DNA of 64,000 bases from contig UWYS01000006.1 in NCBI GenBank assembly GCA_900291925.1, positions 558,001 to 622,000 of the forward strand. Direction: 5' to 3'. Under the pieces are notes generated by a model. It saw nothing but the letters and a program-made list of their open reading frames with translations. It was not told where the DNA came from and ran no database searches. Source of the stretch: Thecaphora thlaspeos. Lineage: Eukaryota; Basidiomycota; Ustilaginomycetes; Urocystidales; Glomosporiaceae. Both the position numbers and the translations under genes were made by a program. Shown one piece after another: positions 36,047 to 47,255 of the stretch. How positions within the stretch are numbered: position 1 is the stretch's first letter; each line of letters opens with the position of its first letter.

Positions 36047-39000
36047 ATGAGCACTTCTCGATCCCAAAGCGGCGACGGCCTTACCCAGAACCCTTCTGCC
36101 TCGTCAACCTCGACTATAAGGGCAGACATCGGACTGCACGGTGGCACCGCCACCGCCATCGAGCCTTACGAAGAGGCGGCCGAAGCCATCCTCATTGATA
36201 GAGGCCAGCTTGCAGCAACATATCACGATCCCAATTACAGTCCTGGCACACGAGCGGACGCCGCGCCGCCGCCGTTCTCAGCCTGCGCCCCATTCTCGAC
36301 ACGGCAGATGCAGACTCCGCCCGGATCCGGCTCCTTGACGCCCTGCGAGCCGTCCTCGAGCGCGGGACATCGGTCGGGCAGCGAAGCAACTGGTCGGAAC
36401 GTTCCGAGACCGTCGGGACCTCCGATACTGCGCCTGGCTGACGACTATGCGTCTTACGATCAGCTCGAGCCGCGGGCGAATCGCCATCCGGTGACGAGCG
36501 TCGGCTTGGCGCCGCCTTCCGACTCGATTCCAATGGGCTGGTTGGGCTCGCGGTCTTCGACCGCCGCCTCCAGCGATGCTGACTCCTCCGTCCCCACCAC
36601 GAGCGGCGGGCAGCTGATGCTCGGCAACCCTCCGCAGTTCGACATGCGGTTGCAACCTCCGCCTCCCGGCTATCACACACATGACTTCCCAGCCACTCCG
36701 CCGGCGCTAGACTTTGGCGGCCAGTCTTTGCCATTCCATGAAGCGTTCGATAGACGGCTACGAAAGCAAGAAGGCTCTCCATCGGCGCCCCCACCGGACC
36801 ATCCCCCTTCGCCCATCGATCCAGGGCCGGGAGGACAGGGAGGTGGCGGCGGCGGCGGTCGCTTCCCGCGTTGGCGAGGCTGGCTCGAAAAGAGGGCGCT
36901 GGAGCGGCACTACGCCCGGATGGACGCAGCTGCCGGGGTCCCGCCGATGGACAGCAACGGCAACCTGATGGTCCAGCCGCCGGTCAGGAAGAAGAGCTGG
37001 GGCACCGGCGTCCACGATGCTGACGCGGTCGAGGATGACTGCGATGCGACCGACACCAGCAGCAGCAGCGACGATGGAGGCGACGGTGCAGGCGTGAGTC
37101 CGCTTGCTGGAAGGCTTGCTTCCTCTTCCTCCACGGAGTAAACACTTAGGCTGACCGCACTCTCCCGCGATGTTCTCGTGAACGCCTCCTTCGCCTTAAC
37201 GCCCCCAGAGCACCAACCCTATCTCCTTGCCCCCTCTTCATGTCCACCACTACGGCTCGAGGTTCATCCCTCACCTTCACTCGCAGCCGCTCTGCTCGGT
37301 CCTGCTGGAGCTGCCGCCCGCTCCTCGCCGTCCAGGGCCACGACGATCTCGAGCTCGTCCGAGGCAAGTCGTATTGATCGGCACGGCAGACGGCCTATTC
37401 CTCTTCCAGAAGCCGGCTCGGGCGCAACGGCAGAAGGACGGCTCAGCTGCTTCCGACATGCGAAGCCAAGCCGAAATGACGTCACACGAAGCGATGCAAG
37501 AACGGTCGGAAGGGGCCAAGTGCATCCACGTAAGTGTGTGGCACCCTCCTAGCGCTCATCGACACCTGATCACCCTTCCCCCTCATGGCTGACCTCAAAG
37601 CTGTGCTGTCCCCTCAACCAACGCTCGACAGGTCTGGTCGGGCCTGGGCATCTACCAGATGTGCGTGCTCTCCTCGAACGACAGCGTTTCCTCCCTGAGC
37701 CCCTTCACCTCGTCAGCGAGCAAGGCGGAGAGGGGTGCCTCGGGCATTTTGCTCGCCCTGACGGCGCCGACGGCGGCCGTGACGTCGTCCTACCTTCCGA
37801 AGCCGCTCGTCCAGCTGAGCGCGCACGCCGGGACCGTGTTCGAGAGCGTGACCTCGCCGAGCTCAGGGAATGGCCCTGGCGGCGCATCGGGATCCAGCCA
37901 CGGGCACGGCTCGAGCTTTGCAGAGGGTACCGAGGGGCTCGCCGCCGCCAACTTCGGATGCGCAGCAGGGGGCGGCCCGGGCCGAGCGGTGCCCCCGGGA
38001 GGGAGCGGCGCGGTTCGTATGTGGAACCTTGAAGCGCTGAAAAAGGTCGTCCTCTACGCTCTCGATCACGAGTCGCCGCAGCTGCCGATGGACCTGGTCA
38101 GCGAGCGCACGGCATCGAAGGAGAAGAAGAGCTCGCTCGCGTCGATGCTCAAAAAGGCCTTTGCCAAGGAGAAGACGACGCGCGCTGACAAGCAGGCCAA
38201 AAACTCGATTCACAGCCGTAGAACGACCAGCGACGGTTTAGGGGTCGTTGATCCGCTGCCCTCGGGATCGATCAGCGGAAGTCGGCGCAGCTCGCCGAGG
38301 ATGGCGGCGCGGAATCTCGACGAGAGCTCTGAGCGCGGCCCTCAGCCGTCGCTCGACTTGGTACGCGAGACCAGCCGGCCTTCTTTCCAGAGCGACAATC
38401 GGAGCGTCGAGAGCTTCGCCGCATCGGCGCGGAGCAATAAAGATGATCGGGACGGCGGCGCCGGCCTCATAGCAAAGGACCCGGACCTCGCCACCGCCCT
38501 GGCGCTCGCGCTCAGCTCTGTGCCGATCAGCGCACCGACTGCAGGGGCTCCGGCGCCGGCGCCCGGCCATGCCGCTCAGGGCTCGTACTCGTCCCTCTTT
38601 GGCGCCGATGCCTACGGCCCCGCGTCCGGCAAACACGCCCATGGTAAGGGAAAGGAGCGCGAGCTCTCCACATCGACCACGGGGCGAGGCGTCCTGTTCT
38701 TCACGGTGCATGAGGCGAGGCCGGACACCAAGGGATCTGGAACATGGTACCTTGCCTTGGCCACCTCGAAGAGCGTCATGGTGTACGAGGCCGTGCCGGC
38801 GAAGCGAGGGAGCGGGCGTTCGTGGGCCTGGATGAAGGAGCTGTACGCGCCCTTTGCCATCAAGGCGATCGCCTTTGCGCCCGCGCTGGTCGCCGACACC
38901 TCGCTGGCCGCCAATTCGACGGCGATGACGATTACTAGCGCCACCAACACTAGCATGAAGCTGAAAGTCTCGTCGGCGGATGCGCCCCTGTCGGCCTCAC

Positions 39001-40961
39001 CCAAGGGAGCCGGACAGGGCAGCCACAACGGCAAGCGACCGCCCGGCAGCTACTCGAGCGTCCTGAAGCCCTACCACTCGCTGGCGGGCGCCGCTCCGAC
39101 ATCATGGCATCGGGCGGACCTCTGCGTGATGGTCAGCTTCGGCCGAAGGTCGGTGATGATCCGGCTGAGCGACTCGAACGTCCGCGAGTTCGAGCTAATG
39201 CCGCTGTCCGAGGTCATTGCCGCTACGCCCGGGGGCACCCAGCATGGGCAGCCTCACCTGGCGCTTTTGCCCAGCGCGGCCGGGGCCGATCTGCTCACCA
39301 GCAAGGAGCAGCGGGCTCCAAGGCCCCACAGCATCATCTCACTCGGCCTCTCGCCGTCGATTTCCAACCCCACGTCAGGCGTACCGCGAAGCGCTGCAAA
39401 TGATCGACAGCGGGATGCCGCCGCCGCCGCCGGCTCGCCGCACGAGCAGAGGTCGAACAAGCACAACTGGGTTGGCTTCACAACCCTGCAGGCTCAGATC
39501 CGAGTCAGGCAGCACCTTATTGAGGCAGAGAGCGGTCATTCGCGCAGCCGCAGCTCGATCCCGGCGGGCGCGCATACGAGTCTCCGCGGCGCAGTGCCTG
39601 CTCGTCCCGCTTCCTATGCCCAGCCGCACGAACGGCCATTGCCGCAGGTGCCCAGTCGAAACGCGACCGCGATGCAGCGCAACAAGGCGCTCCCACAGCC
39701 ACCCGCGCCGCAGTCTCTGTCATTCGACCGCCGAAGCTCTCGCCAGTACCTCGACACAGCGAGCCGCATGGCATATGAGACTGTCCAGGCCGAGAGCAGC
39801 AGTGGCAGCGACGACGACTGGGAGGACGGGCCCAGCCAATCGTACCCGTCTCGCGGCTACTCGCTTCACGACACAGCCCCGGGTCGGTCGAACGCAGGTG
39901 GGAGCGGCGGCCGTGGGGGAAGACAGAGGCCTAGGCGCGGCGATATGCCCCATCCCTCCGCCGGCACCGATCTCGTCTCCGTCCGGATGGCCCTTGTGTC
40001 CCGGGGCAGCGTCACGCAGGTGCTCCCGCTCCCCTTGCCCGTCGATCTGGCTCGTCCGCTTCCGCTAGCCGTGCTGCAGTGGTCCGACACGCCCAATTCG
40101 GTCTCGGGCTGGGCCAGGGTGTTGGGGGTCGAGCGTGCCAGGTCGAGCGGCTCGGTCTCGGTCGAACGGATGAGGCAAAACACCCGGCCTGTCGGCACCG
40201 GTGGCCGACCTTCGCCGTCGCGACCACCGCTCATCTCTCGCAACTCGTCTTCCAGCCTCAACAAGGGCAATGTGATCGGGATACATGTTGGCATCACGGT
40301 GGTCGCCTTCTTGCCGAGTCGGGTCGAGTTGAAGCGGGTCAGCTTCAGGACTGAGGCTGTCGTCAATTTCGACCTGCATAGGAACGCCGAGTTGGAGCTG
40401 GTGCCCTTGATCCCGCCGTCGGCGTTTGAGAAGCCCGCCAAGCCGGTCGCCGGGATCAGCAGCGGTCCGCCATCCCAAGATTCGGGCCTGCGCCAAGTCG
40501 GGTCTGCCTCAAGTCAGAGCCGATCGAGGAACAGCATCTTTGGCTTCTCGTCCGACGTCAACAACGGGTGCTGGCCGGCTTCGTTGTCGTGGCACGCGGC
40601 CGTATCCGCGAGGCTCAGGTCGAACCTGTCGACGTATACGCTGCAGACGACGGTATCGGACGCCACCACAGCGGACTCGGAAGCGGCGTCGACCAGGCCC
40701 GATGGATACGCCTGGGCGGATTTGGAGCTTGAGTACCTCTGCGGCAACCTGCTTACTGTCAACCCTATCGACCTCGACGTCGGCGCTGCCGGCTCCGAGG
40801 CGGCCGTCTCCCGTCTGCTCGGCCACGGCGGCGAGGCGGAGGGCAGCGGCGAGAGCCGAAGCCAGGTGCTCAAGGAGCTCGCCGGCGACGGCGGCATCGT
40901 GGCGTACGACTGGCGAGGGGCGGAGGACTACAGGATCTTCTGCGTTGGTGCCGAGGGTTGA
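36047..40961 (+). CDS. Large citron-homology (CNH) domain protein
   Basis: Exons 36047-37093, 37209-37529 and 37632-40961 give 1565 residues. Residues 1-350 are disordered (Ser/Pro/Gly-rich). The CNH-like region begins in exon 2 with VVLIGTADGLFLFQ, continues VWSGLGIYQMCVL, WNLEALKKVVLYAL, TWYLALATSKSVMVYEAV, FAIKAIAFAP and LCVMVSFGRRSVMIRLSDSN, and closes with DWRGAEDYRIFCVG. These are strand patterns of the beta-propeller CNH domain known from Rho1 exchange factors, MAP4K kinases and Vps39. Long disordered inserts (for example 38.1-38.7 and 39.3-40.0 kb) split the propeller. No RhoGEF (DH), PH, kinase or clathrin-repeat domain is seen, so the likely role is as a small-GTPase or scaffold binding protein; that is inference. 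I do not recognise a specific orthologue. Confidence 0.72.
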
Positions 40962-42239
40962 GGGTACGGCTGCGAGGAAGCCGGCGGTACACAGTCTGCA
41001 ATTACATCTTCATCGTCAGCCGGTTGGATGATGTCTGCCTGAGCGGGTACGGACAGAGCTCCGTTCGCATCGAGCATGGGCAAGAGCTGCCTAGGGCCTG
41101 CATGGATCTCATCCCAACTGCGGGCTGTCAAGAAATCAGGCGAGCAGACCCGGCACCCGCAGTCAAACAGAGCGCGAAAAGGGAGCGAGGTGACGCGTCC
41201 AGAGAGCAGTATCATATTTCTCCGATGACGGCTGCTTCATGCTGCTAATGCTCGGGGTCTTCGAAGGCCACCACCTCTCTCTCTCTCACACACTCTCACA
41301 TAACTTACAGTACACTTTACTCTTCTCCTGAACTTTCCTCGACAGTCAAGCAACGCTAGACCGGATACCTGTCGCCGACGGTCCCTAAGCGTGACGTGCG
41401 CGCAGGAGTCCAGTATGAAGCCTCGCAGCAGTCGCTGCTGTGCGAAGATGCTTTTCCCTTCCTTCAAGGCTCACGGTGTCTGGTCCCCTTCTGTAGGTTG
41501 ACATGTCAGGCCCGTCAATGCGTGCGGAGGTGTCTCGCAAACCCTACTGTATTGAGATGCACTAACCGCTGTTGTCGCTTGCCGGATATCGCCCCTCCGC
41601 ATCTCTGACTCACTGCACCGTCTCGCCATGACCTGGCAGCGACATTTGCTGGTTCCGGAGAGCGGAACAGTACCTCGCTCGCAAAGCGCGGCTCGACCAT
41701 GCTTGACACGTTGACTGAGTGCCCTCGAGTCTATTCTGGGCGACTACGAACGGGTACAGCACGGCTGCCAGAGTGTCGAAACCTCGTTAGCTCCCCGGCC
41801 GGACTCTCTCTCACTCTCTCGGCACTTGCGCCATGTCAAGCCACACATCGAGCCCGCTGTCGACTCAACTTAGAATTTTAGCATCAAACGTCCTTCGCCG
41901 GACTTCATGTGCAAGCCTCGCCTTGCACGACGTTAGGGGCCGGGCTCCCCCCGCAGCGCTCCGTGGACCGGTCGCAACGTAGCTCGTAGCTGTCAATAAG
42001 AAGAGGCTGAAGCCGGCCGTCCGTGGCGTGACTTGTTGGCAGACGAGGCGGGGATGGTTCGAGCATCCCTGATAAAGCCCTCGATACCGCTTCGCGGCAA
42101 CAACCTCCCCCCCTTTCTTGCAACTCACCTCGCTACCCTCTCCACTCCCAGTCCCGTTCCCCTCCTCTTCGCAGTCTCCGTTCCGTCTTTCCCTTTCCCT
42201 TCTTCCCCTTCCCCTCCCCCTCCCCGACCTCCACCCAAG
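40962..42239. other. Intergenic region before the accessory segment
   Basis: About 1.3 kb. A CT repeat near 41273-41292 and a pyrimidine-rich stretch just before the ATG at 42240 (CCTTTCCC/CCCCTCC runs) are seen; the latter is probably the promoter or leader of the next gene. No supported coding sequence. Confidence 0.5.
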
Positions 42240-43067
42240 ATGAAGCTCACATTGACGCCAGCTCTCCTTGTGGTCCTACTCGGCCTGACCTCTTTCGCCA
42301 CCTCGGCGCCGATCCGTCGCGCCGTCGACTAGGGAAGCATCCAGGACGGCTCTGCCGACGCCCAGGGTGGTTCAACCACGTCGATCGCCAACAACAGCCA
42401 AGACGGTCAGTACAGCGACAACTCTGCCCAGGGCGGCAGCGTCGTTCAGACGAGCGACAGCCGCGCCGAGACGTCCGACGACCTCTACGTTCCCGCTCCG
42501 CCCGCTCCGCCCGCTTCTCCGGCCGAGCTGGTCCAGGAAGAGGAGGCTCCGGTTGAGGAACACGATGAGAAGCCTCAGGTGGAAAAGGCGGAGCCCGAAG
42601 CTGAGGAGAAGCAGTCCGACGCCCACGCTTCTTCTGCCGCTCCCGAACCTGTCGAGGAGGAGGCACCGCCGCCGCCGCCGCCGCCGATGCCCAAGCACAA
42701 GCACAAGGAGGCTGCCAAGCCGTCGTCGAGCAAGCCCAAGCCGAAAGAGGCTGCTCGTCCCTCTGCTCCTCTCCTCTTGCTCCCGTCGTTGCCTGCGTCC
42801 AAGTCTGCGTCGACCAAGCCCAAGTCGAAGCCCGCTCCGGCCAAGTCGGCGCCGAAGCAGGACGCGGTCGGCAACACGCTGGGCAGCCTCACGTCGAGCA
42901 TCATCGCACCTTCCAAGCCTGACGGCGCAAAGGCACCCAAGAGCAGCGCTATCAGCGGCAACAACGGCCCCCTCGGACCGAACGCTGGCCTCCTCAACGG
43001 CGGACAGAAGGCCAACTCTGGCGCTGGAGGACACAGGAGCGCCCTCGCCGTCACGAGCGGTCACTGA
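42240..43067 (+). pseudogene. Signal-peptide, Pro/Lys/Ser-rich protein gene interrupted by an in-frame TAG
   Basis: The ATG at 42240 starts a textbook secretion signal (MKLTLTPALLVVLLGLTSFA, then TSAP), followed by IRRAVD and a TAG at 42330-42332. The same frame then continues for 244 codons without a stop to TGA at 43065. The continuation encodes a Gly/Ser/Asn/Asp-rich stretch, an acidic Glu-rich stretch, poly-Pro, His/Lys repeats (KHKHKEAAK), then SKPKPKE and TKPKSKP. Continuous biased coding on both sides of the TAG argues for one gene. RR could be a Kex2-type processing site. Possibilities: nonsense mutation, sequencing error, stop readthrough, or a 63-nt intron (42270-42332) ending in this very TAG, which keeps the frame but would remove the signal's hydrophobic core. 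The family is not recognised; a secreted or wall protein is inferred. Confidence 0.6.
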
Positions 43068-43663
43068 AGAGGTATACACCCCTCTTCCATGTCAAAGACC
43101 CCACACTCTCTCACGTTCTCGCCCTCCCACTTCGTCCCTCACTCACTTGTTTCCCGCGCTTCGTCGCTATACCATCTAAATTCCGTCCCTGTCGTTCGTT
43201 CGGCTCTCGGATCTTGTGGTCCTTGGAGATGCTGGCCCGGCCTTGCTAATCAATACACGAAAAAGACGTCGTTGCGTATGAAAGGTGATGAGTGAGGCGA
43301 TCTCGTCGTCGTCGTTGCCGTCGCCGACTCTTGCGCTACGACGGAGCGTGCGTGCGAGTGTGCGCGTGCGTGCCTCTTTCAGCGAACTTGACGGCCGACT
43401 GGCGGGCAACCTCACCTGTAGCGCGCGCGCGCGACGCAACGCACAAACTAGGTGCGGAGGATGGCGACAGCGGTGCGAAGCCTACCTCTCTTTTCTCGTA
43501 TCTTCCAAGGCGTCGTCATCTCAAGCTCATCATTGGGATGGCAGTGACACATCCTTACAGTGGAGCGATCTCTCCAGCCCCCGCTCAGACGTCCACGTTG
43601 CGCCCCATCTTACTGACCCTGCCGATGCACCACGCTCTCACTCGTTCGCCTCCGCATCTCTGA
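43068..43663. other. Region upstream of the unrecognised two-exon gene
   Basis: Holds the 3' end of the preceding gene and probably the promoter and undetected 5' exon(s) of the next one. There is a short alternating GC run near 43420-43432. A frame with ATG at 43540 is in phase with the downstream exon but is closed by TGA at 43661. Confidence 0.4.
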
Positions 43664-44160
43664 GAAGACATCAAGCCTCGCCCATCCTGTCAAGCCTACG
43701 CTACCATCTCGGACTGCTCAACAGCGCTGCACGACCCGAAAGTCGATCTGAATATCGTAGGATCTCTTCCACACTTCCGAGGAACCACTATCAATGCGCC
43801 AGACTTTATGGCCTATGTGTTGGGTCTCGCTCGATCTCTCACACCTCCCCGCCGTTGGTGAGTCTCGCTCGTCCTCTACTCTCGCTCCGATGCAGCAACT
43901 GATCCAGGCCCGGTTCGAACGGCTCCCGGCCCGACACAGAATACGCACGCAAGTCTTCGCGGTGGGACCATCCCGCCTCTTGCGCTCCTGTAGAGGAAGA
44001 AGCGACGCACTTTGTCCTTCTGATCCCGCACACAGCAGGGAGCACCAACGCCGTGCTGTTCGATACGATACGCGCCATCGCCCTCGAGCACGACGAACCT
44101 GCCGGTGCGCTCTCCAAGCTATGTGTCGATGGAAATCTCGCGACGTCCATAAACAGATAA
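43664..44160 (+). CDS. Unrecognised spliced protein gene (3' part)
   Basis: Two exons are well supported by coding character: one ending at 43857 and one at 43908-44160, joined by a 50-nt intron (CGTTG|GTGAGT...CAG). The product reads ISDCSTALHDPKVDLNIVGS, LPHFRGTTINAPDFMAYVLG and LARSLTPPRRW, then EEEATHFVLLIPHTAGSTNA, VLFDTIRAIALEHDEPAGAL and SKLCVDGNLATSINR. The IRAIALEHDEPAGAL helix and hydrophobic core THFVLLIPHTAG look like a folded enzyme or binding domain, but I do not recognise the family. The 5' end is unresolved: the frame is closed by TGA at 43661, so an upstream exon joins somewhere between 43664 and about 43692, or the gene is damaged. Confidence 0.45.
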
Positions 44161-44650
44161 AGCCGTTCATTGAGCTGTCCGTGGGCTGATCAGGACTGCC
44201 GAAGTTGCAAGTGGGTCGACGCACGCAGTGGCGGCGGCAGCATCCGCCCCGACGTCCCATCGCCGCCTTTGCGAGCCTCCCTCATAAGAAGGGGCACTGC
44301 AGCCTGAAAACCTGCCTGATACGTTCAGGGTGGCTGCATAGCTACGCCAAATGCCCAGACGATCCGAACGAATGCCAACCCACTTCGGGTCTGTGGGTAG
44401 CCCCCTCAACACTGGTGAAAAGCGATCTTGGGCTCGCTTGGCCCTTCAAGAAGGAACAGGGCGGCCTAAGGGCAGACCAGAGCAGCGACACATGAGCAGG
44501 ATAAAAGGGAGGGACACAAGGCCTCTCCACTTTCTTCTGGCCTCTTCCCCTTCTTCTCAACACCATCTTTCCTGCATCAGTCAGCGCCGACAACATTCAG
44601 CATCGAGCACATCACCATCGAAACAAGCCCTTCCGAGCGTAGCGCCAGTC
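44161..44650. other. Intergenic region upstream of the Gln/Tyr-rich secreted protein
   Basis: 490 bp, presumably the promoter of the gene at 44651; the last 120 bp is pyrimidine- and A/C-rich. Nothing else seen. Confidence 0.5.
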
Positions 44651-46413
44651 ATGGTCTCCCTCCGCCTCGCGTTCGCAGCGGCCGCGGTCGGCAGCGCGCT
44701 TCTGCCGCTCGTCTATGCAGCCTTTGACCTGCCCGAAGACTTGGACGCGATCCTGAACACGGGCGCCGAGGAAGTCCAAGAGATCGGTAGATTGCTGCGT
44801 GAATGGAACAATCCTACTCAAGCCCACCAAGCTCACGGCTACCAGCAACCTGCCCCGCAGCCCTATCCGCAGCCGTACTCGCAGGTCGACCAGCACCTGC
44901 CCCAGAACGTACCAAGTCCGTATTTGGTTCAGTGGAGCTGACTATCAGGACCCAGCCTTGGCGCAGGTGAGTCGGCGGACTACCTGTGCACTGCCGCTCC
45001 CATCTCGAGGCTGGCGCGCAACAGAATACCCATGCTCATCGCCATGCGTCTCTCTGCGAAATTTCCCTCTCTGTCCATCTGTCACGGCGTCCCGCAATGG
45101 ATTACCCGACCCTCCGCCTCTCCAGCACCGATTCGAACAGTACCACTCTGCTCAGAACCCCGGATATGACGCCAACACAGCGGCCCTCCACCACTGGCAA
45201 CAGCCACATACGCACAATGTCGGCGGCTCGCAGCCGCCGCGATCGTATTTTTGGCAACCCGAGATTGGCCAACACCTGGCCAGAAGCACGTGGTCGCCTC
45301 CCGCGGCGGCGGGGCCCGCTTTGCCGCAAGATTACGAACACTACGGAGCGCTGCATTATGACGTTCATCACGGTCATTATGGCGGCCAGTACGGAGCACC
45401 GCAAAGCTATGGCCAGTACGAAGCGCCCTCAAGTCGACCAGCACGGTCCGCCCCAAGGCTCCGGACAATACGGCGGCCAGTACGGAGCACCTCAAGGCTA
45501 CGGGCACTACGAAGCGCCCTTTCAGGTCGATCAGCACAAGGCTTCCCCCCAGGATATTCCCTTCACTACACCCGGACCCCATCTTGGCGGTCAAGACCCC
45601 AGCCTGGCCTCGGTTGAAGGGGGTCCCAGTCACAGCGGCCCCGGGTCCAGCGCAAACTACGTTCACCCGCAGCAGAAGAATCAAGGAGTCGGTGATCGCA
45701 CATCCGACATCGTCGGTAAGCCTAAAAGTGAAGGGAAAATGTGGACATCAACATCGATCGTGGGAACGAGCTACTATGCCGAGGTGTCGGCGTACATGGA
45801 TGCATTCATAAGGGAGGGGCGTTATGCAGAGGTCTTCGGCATGTATGCGGCGTCGAGGCAGCCGTCCATCTTGGAACAGAAAAGGAAGCAATATGAGCAG
45901 GTCATGGCAACAGAGGAACAGACCAAAGCGATCTTCGACATTATCAAAAAGCGATACCGCTTCGACCTGGAACGTGATCATACCAAAACGCCAGATGCGC
46001 GCGAGAACCTGCTGAACGACATCACGATTACCGTCAATCCGGCCCACACAACCAGAGATCTTTTCAACACAGACCGCCGGGCTATCCGCAATTTCAAATC
46101 GGGTCCATCTGCACCGTGGCAAAGCATCCCCTGCGTGCTGGGACAGGAAACCTTCGATCTGGGAGCGTATTTCATCAGGGTGCACAGATTGAGGAACTGG
46201 GAGAATACTGCTGTGGCGCTGGGTTTCCCGCACGACTACACAGCTGGCGCCCAAGAACTCTACCTGGGCACGGTGAGCGTACCAGAGCGCCTGGCTGCCA
46301 ATAGCATGAATATCCATCGAGAGTTGGCAGCGGACGTCAAGCACAATTCCAAGGAGGCAGCAGGTCGCAGCGAGCAGGGAGGTGATGAGAGACACGAGAG
46401 ACTTGCTTCGTGA
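44651..46413 (+). pseudogene. Secreted Gln/Tyr/Gly-rich repeat protein with unknown C-terminal domain; 2-nt frameshift
   Basis: Exons 44651-44908, 44949-44966 (18 nt) and 45126-46413. The N-terminus is a signal peptide (MVSLRLAFAAAAVGSALLPL, then VYAA), followed by DLPEDLDAILNTGAEEVQEI and Gln/Pro/Tyr-rich repeats (QQPAPQPYPQPYSQVDQH). Exon 3 carries two copies of a roughly 91-bp repeat encoding GGQYGAPQ-YGxYEAP-(F)QVDQH. At 45429 the first copy lacks 2 nt relative to the second, so the upstream frame runs into Arg/Ser-rich junk while the real continuation lies in another frame. That frame ends with a domain-like region (TSYYAEVSAYMDAFIREGRY, EQKRKQYEQVMATEEQTKAI, TVNPAHTTRDLFNTDRRAI) to TGA at 46411. 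The protein is not recognised; a secreted, possibly effector- or wall-like role is inferred. Mutation or sequencing error in the repeat are equally possible. Confidence 0.6.
45381..45540 (+). repeat. Imperfect tandem repeat, two units of about 91 bp
   Basis: Units start at 45381 and 45472, each beginning ggcggccagtacggagcacc and containing gaagcgccct. Relative to unit 2, unit 1 is 2 nt short just after gcgccct, which creates the frameshift in the host gene. Confidence 0.8.
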
Positions 46414-47255
46414 CGTCACAAAGCGGGCGTTACGTTATGCGGCCACATCTGTGGTGGCACTACGAGGGTGGGACAAGGCAGGTGGGACAAACTTGGGTCA
46501 GGCAAGACGGGCAAATGTGGCAGTAACCATCGAGTCTTTCGTATTTGTAATGTGAAAGGTTGTTCTGCGTTGATACGACGTAGGTGTGCCATGGAATAAG
46601 GGTGCAGAGAGTGACGACTGCCTTTTGGAAATACGAACGAGGCACCACTGGCACTCTCTGCCTTGGTATCACGTTGCATGGGACGGTGGACGATATAGAG
46701 CTAGAGGCCCTCGCCGATGGGTGGGTAATGCGGCTTCGCGACGCGTACAGACGCGCCGTCGCTTTCCATTCGCAAGCCGGGCGCGGCCAGAAAAGGTTAG
46801 TGGACGGGGCGTCTTTGGCCCCCCTCTCTTTGCATCATGCCGTCTGATCATCCCTCACACATCAAGCGCCGTCTCCCTCGCTCGCAAAGAAAGTCGTCTT
46901 CGAGATGAGTCCTGCCTCGTCGCTCCCTGCTAAGGCTCAGTGCATCGGAAGCGCGCTTTCCTGATCGCGTTCAGAGTCGACGTCGTTTCCACATTTTACG
47001 CAGAACGTCGACCCCTTCTACGGCCCTTGTGGCAGCCGGAGAGGACAGCCAGTCGCTTCGCCCGCTCAGCTCGTCCGAGGAGGATCAAGGACCTGTGGCT
47101 GACTTGGAAGATCCGACGAGTCGGCGGGCAGAAGCAGCAGTAGCAGCTCGCAGACGCCCTGAACAGATACGAAAAGCGGCAGTGTATCTCTTTTGGCATT
47201 TCTATGAGTAGAGCACAGCTGATCATATCGGGTCGCGCGGTTGGATCTGTGCCGC
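46414..47255. other. Convergent intergenic region
   Basis: 842 bp between two stop codons. Short open frames are present but none has a recognisable domain. Nothing further seen. Confidence 0.5.

Noticed and set aside
43661..43663. In-frame TGA before the unrecognised gene as a further recoded stop
   Set aside because: The upstream frame (from 43540) does not look like protein, so the TGA more likely lies outside the real exon.
43905..43935. GGTTCGAA motif resembling a tRNA T-loop
   Set aside because: It lies at the start of a coding exon and no matching acceptor or anticodon arms could be folded around it; no tRNA gene was found in the window.
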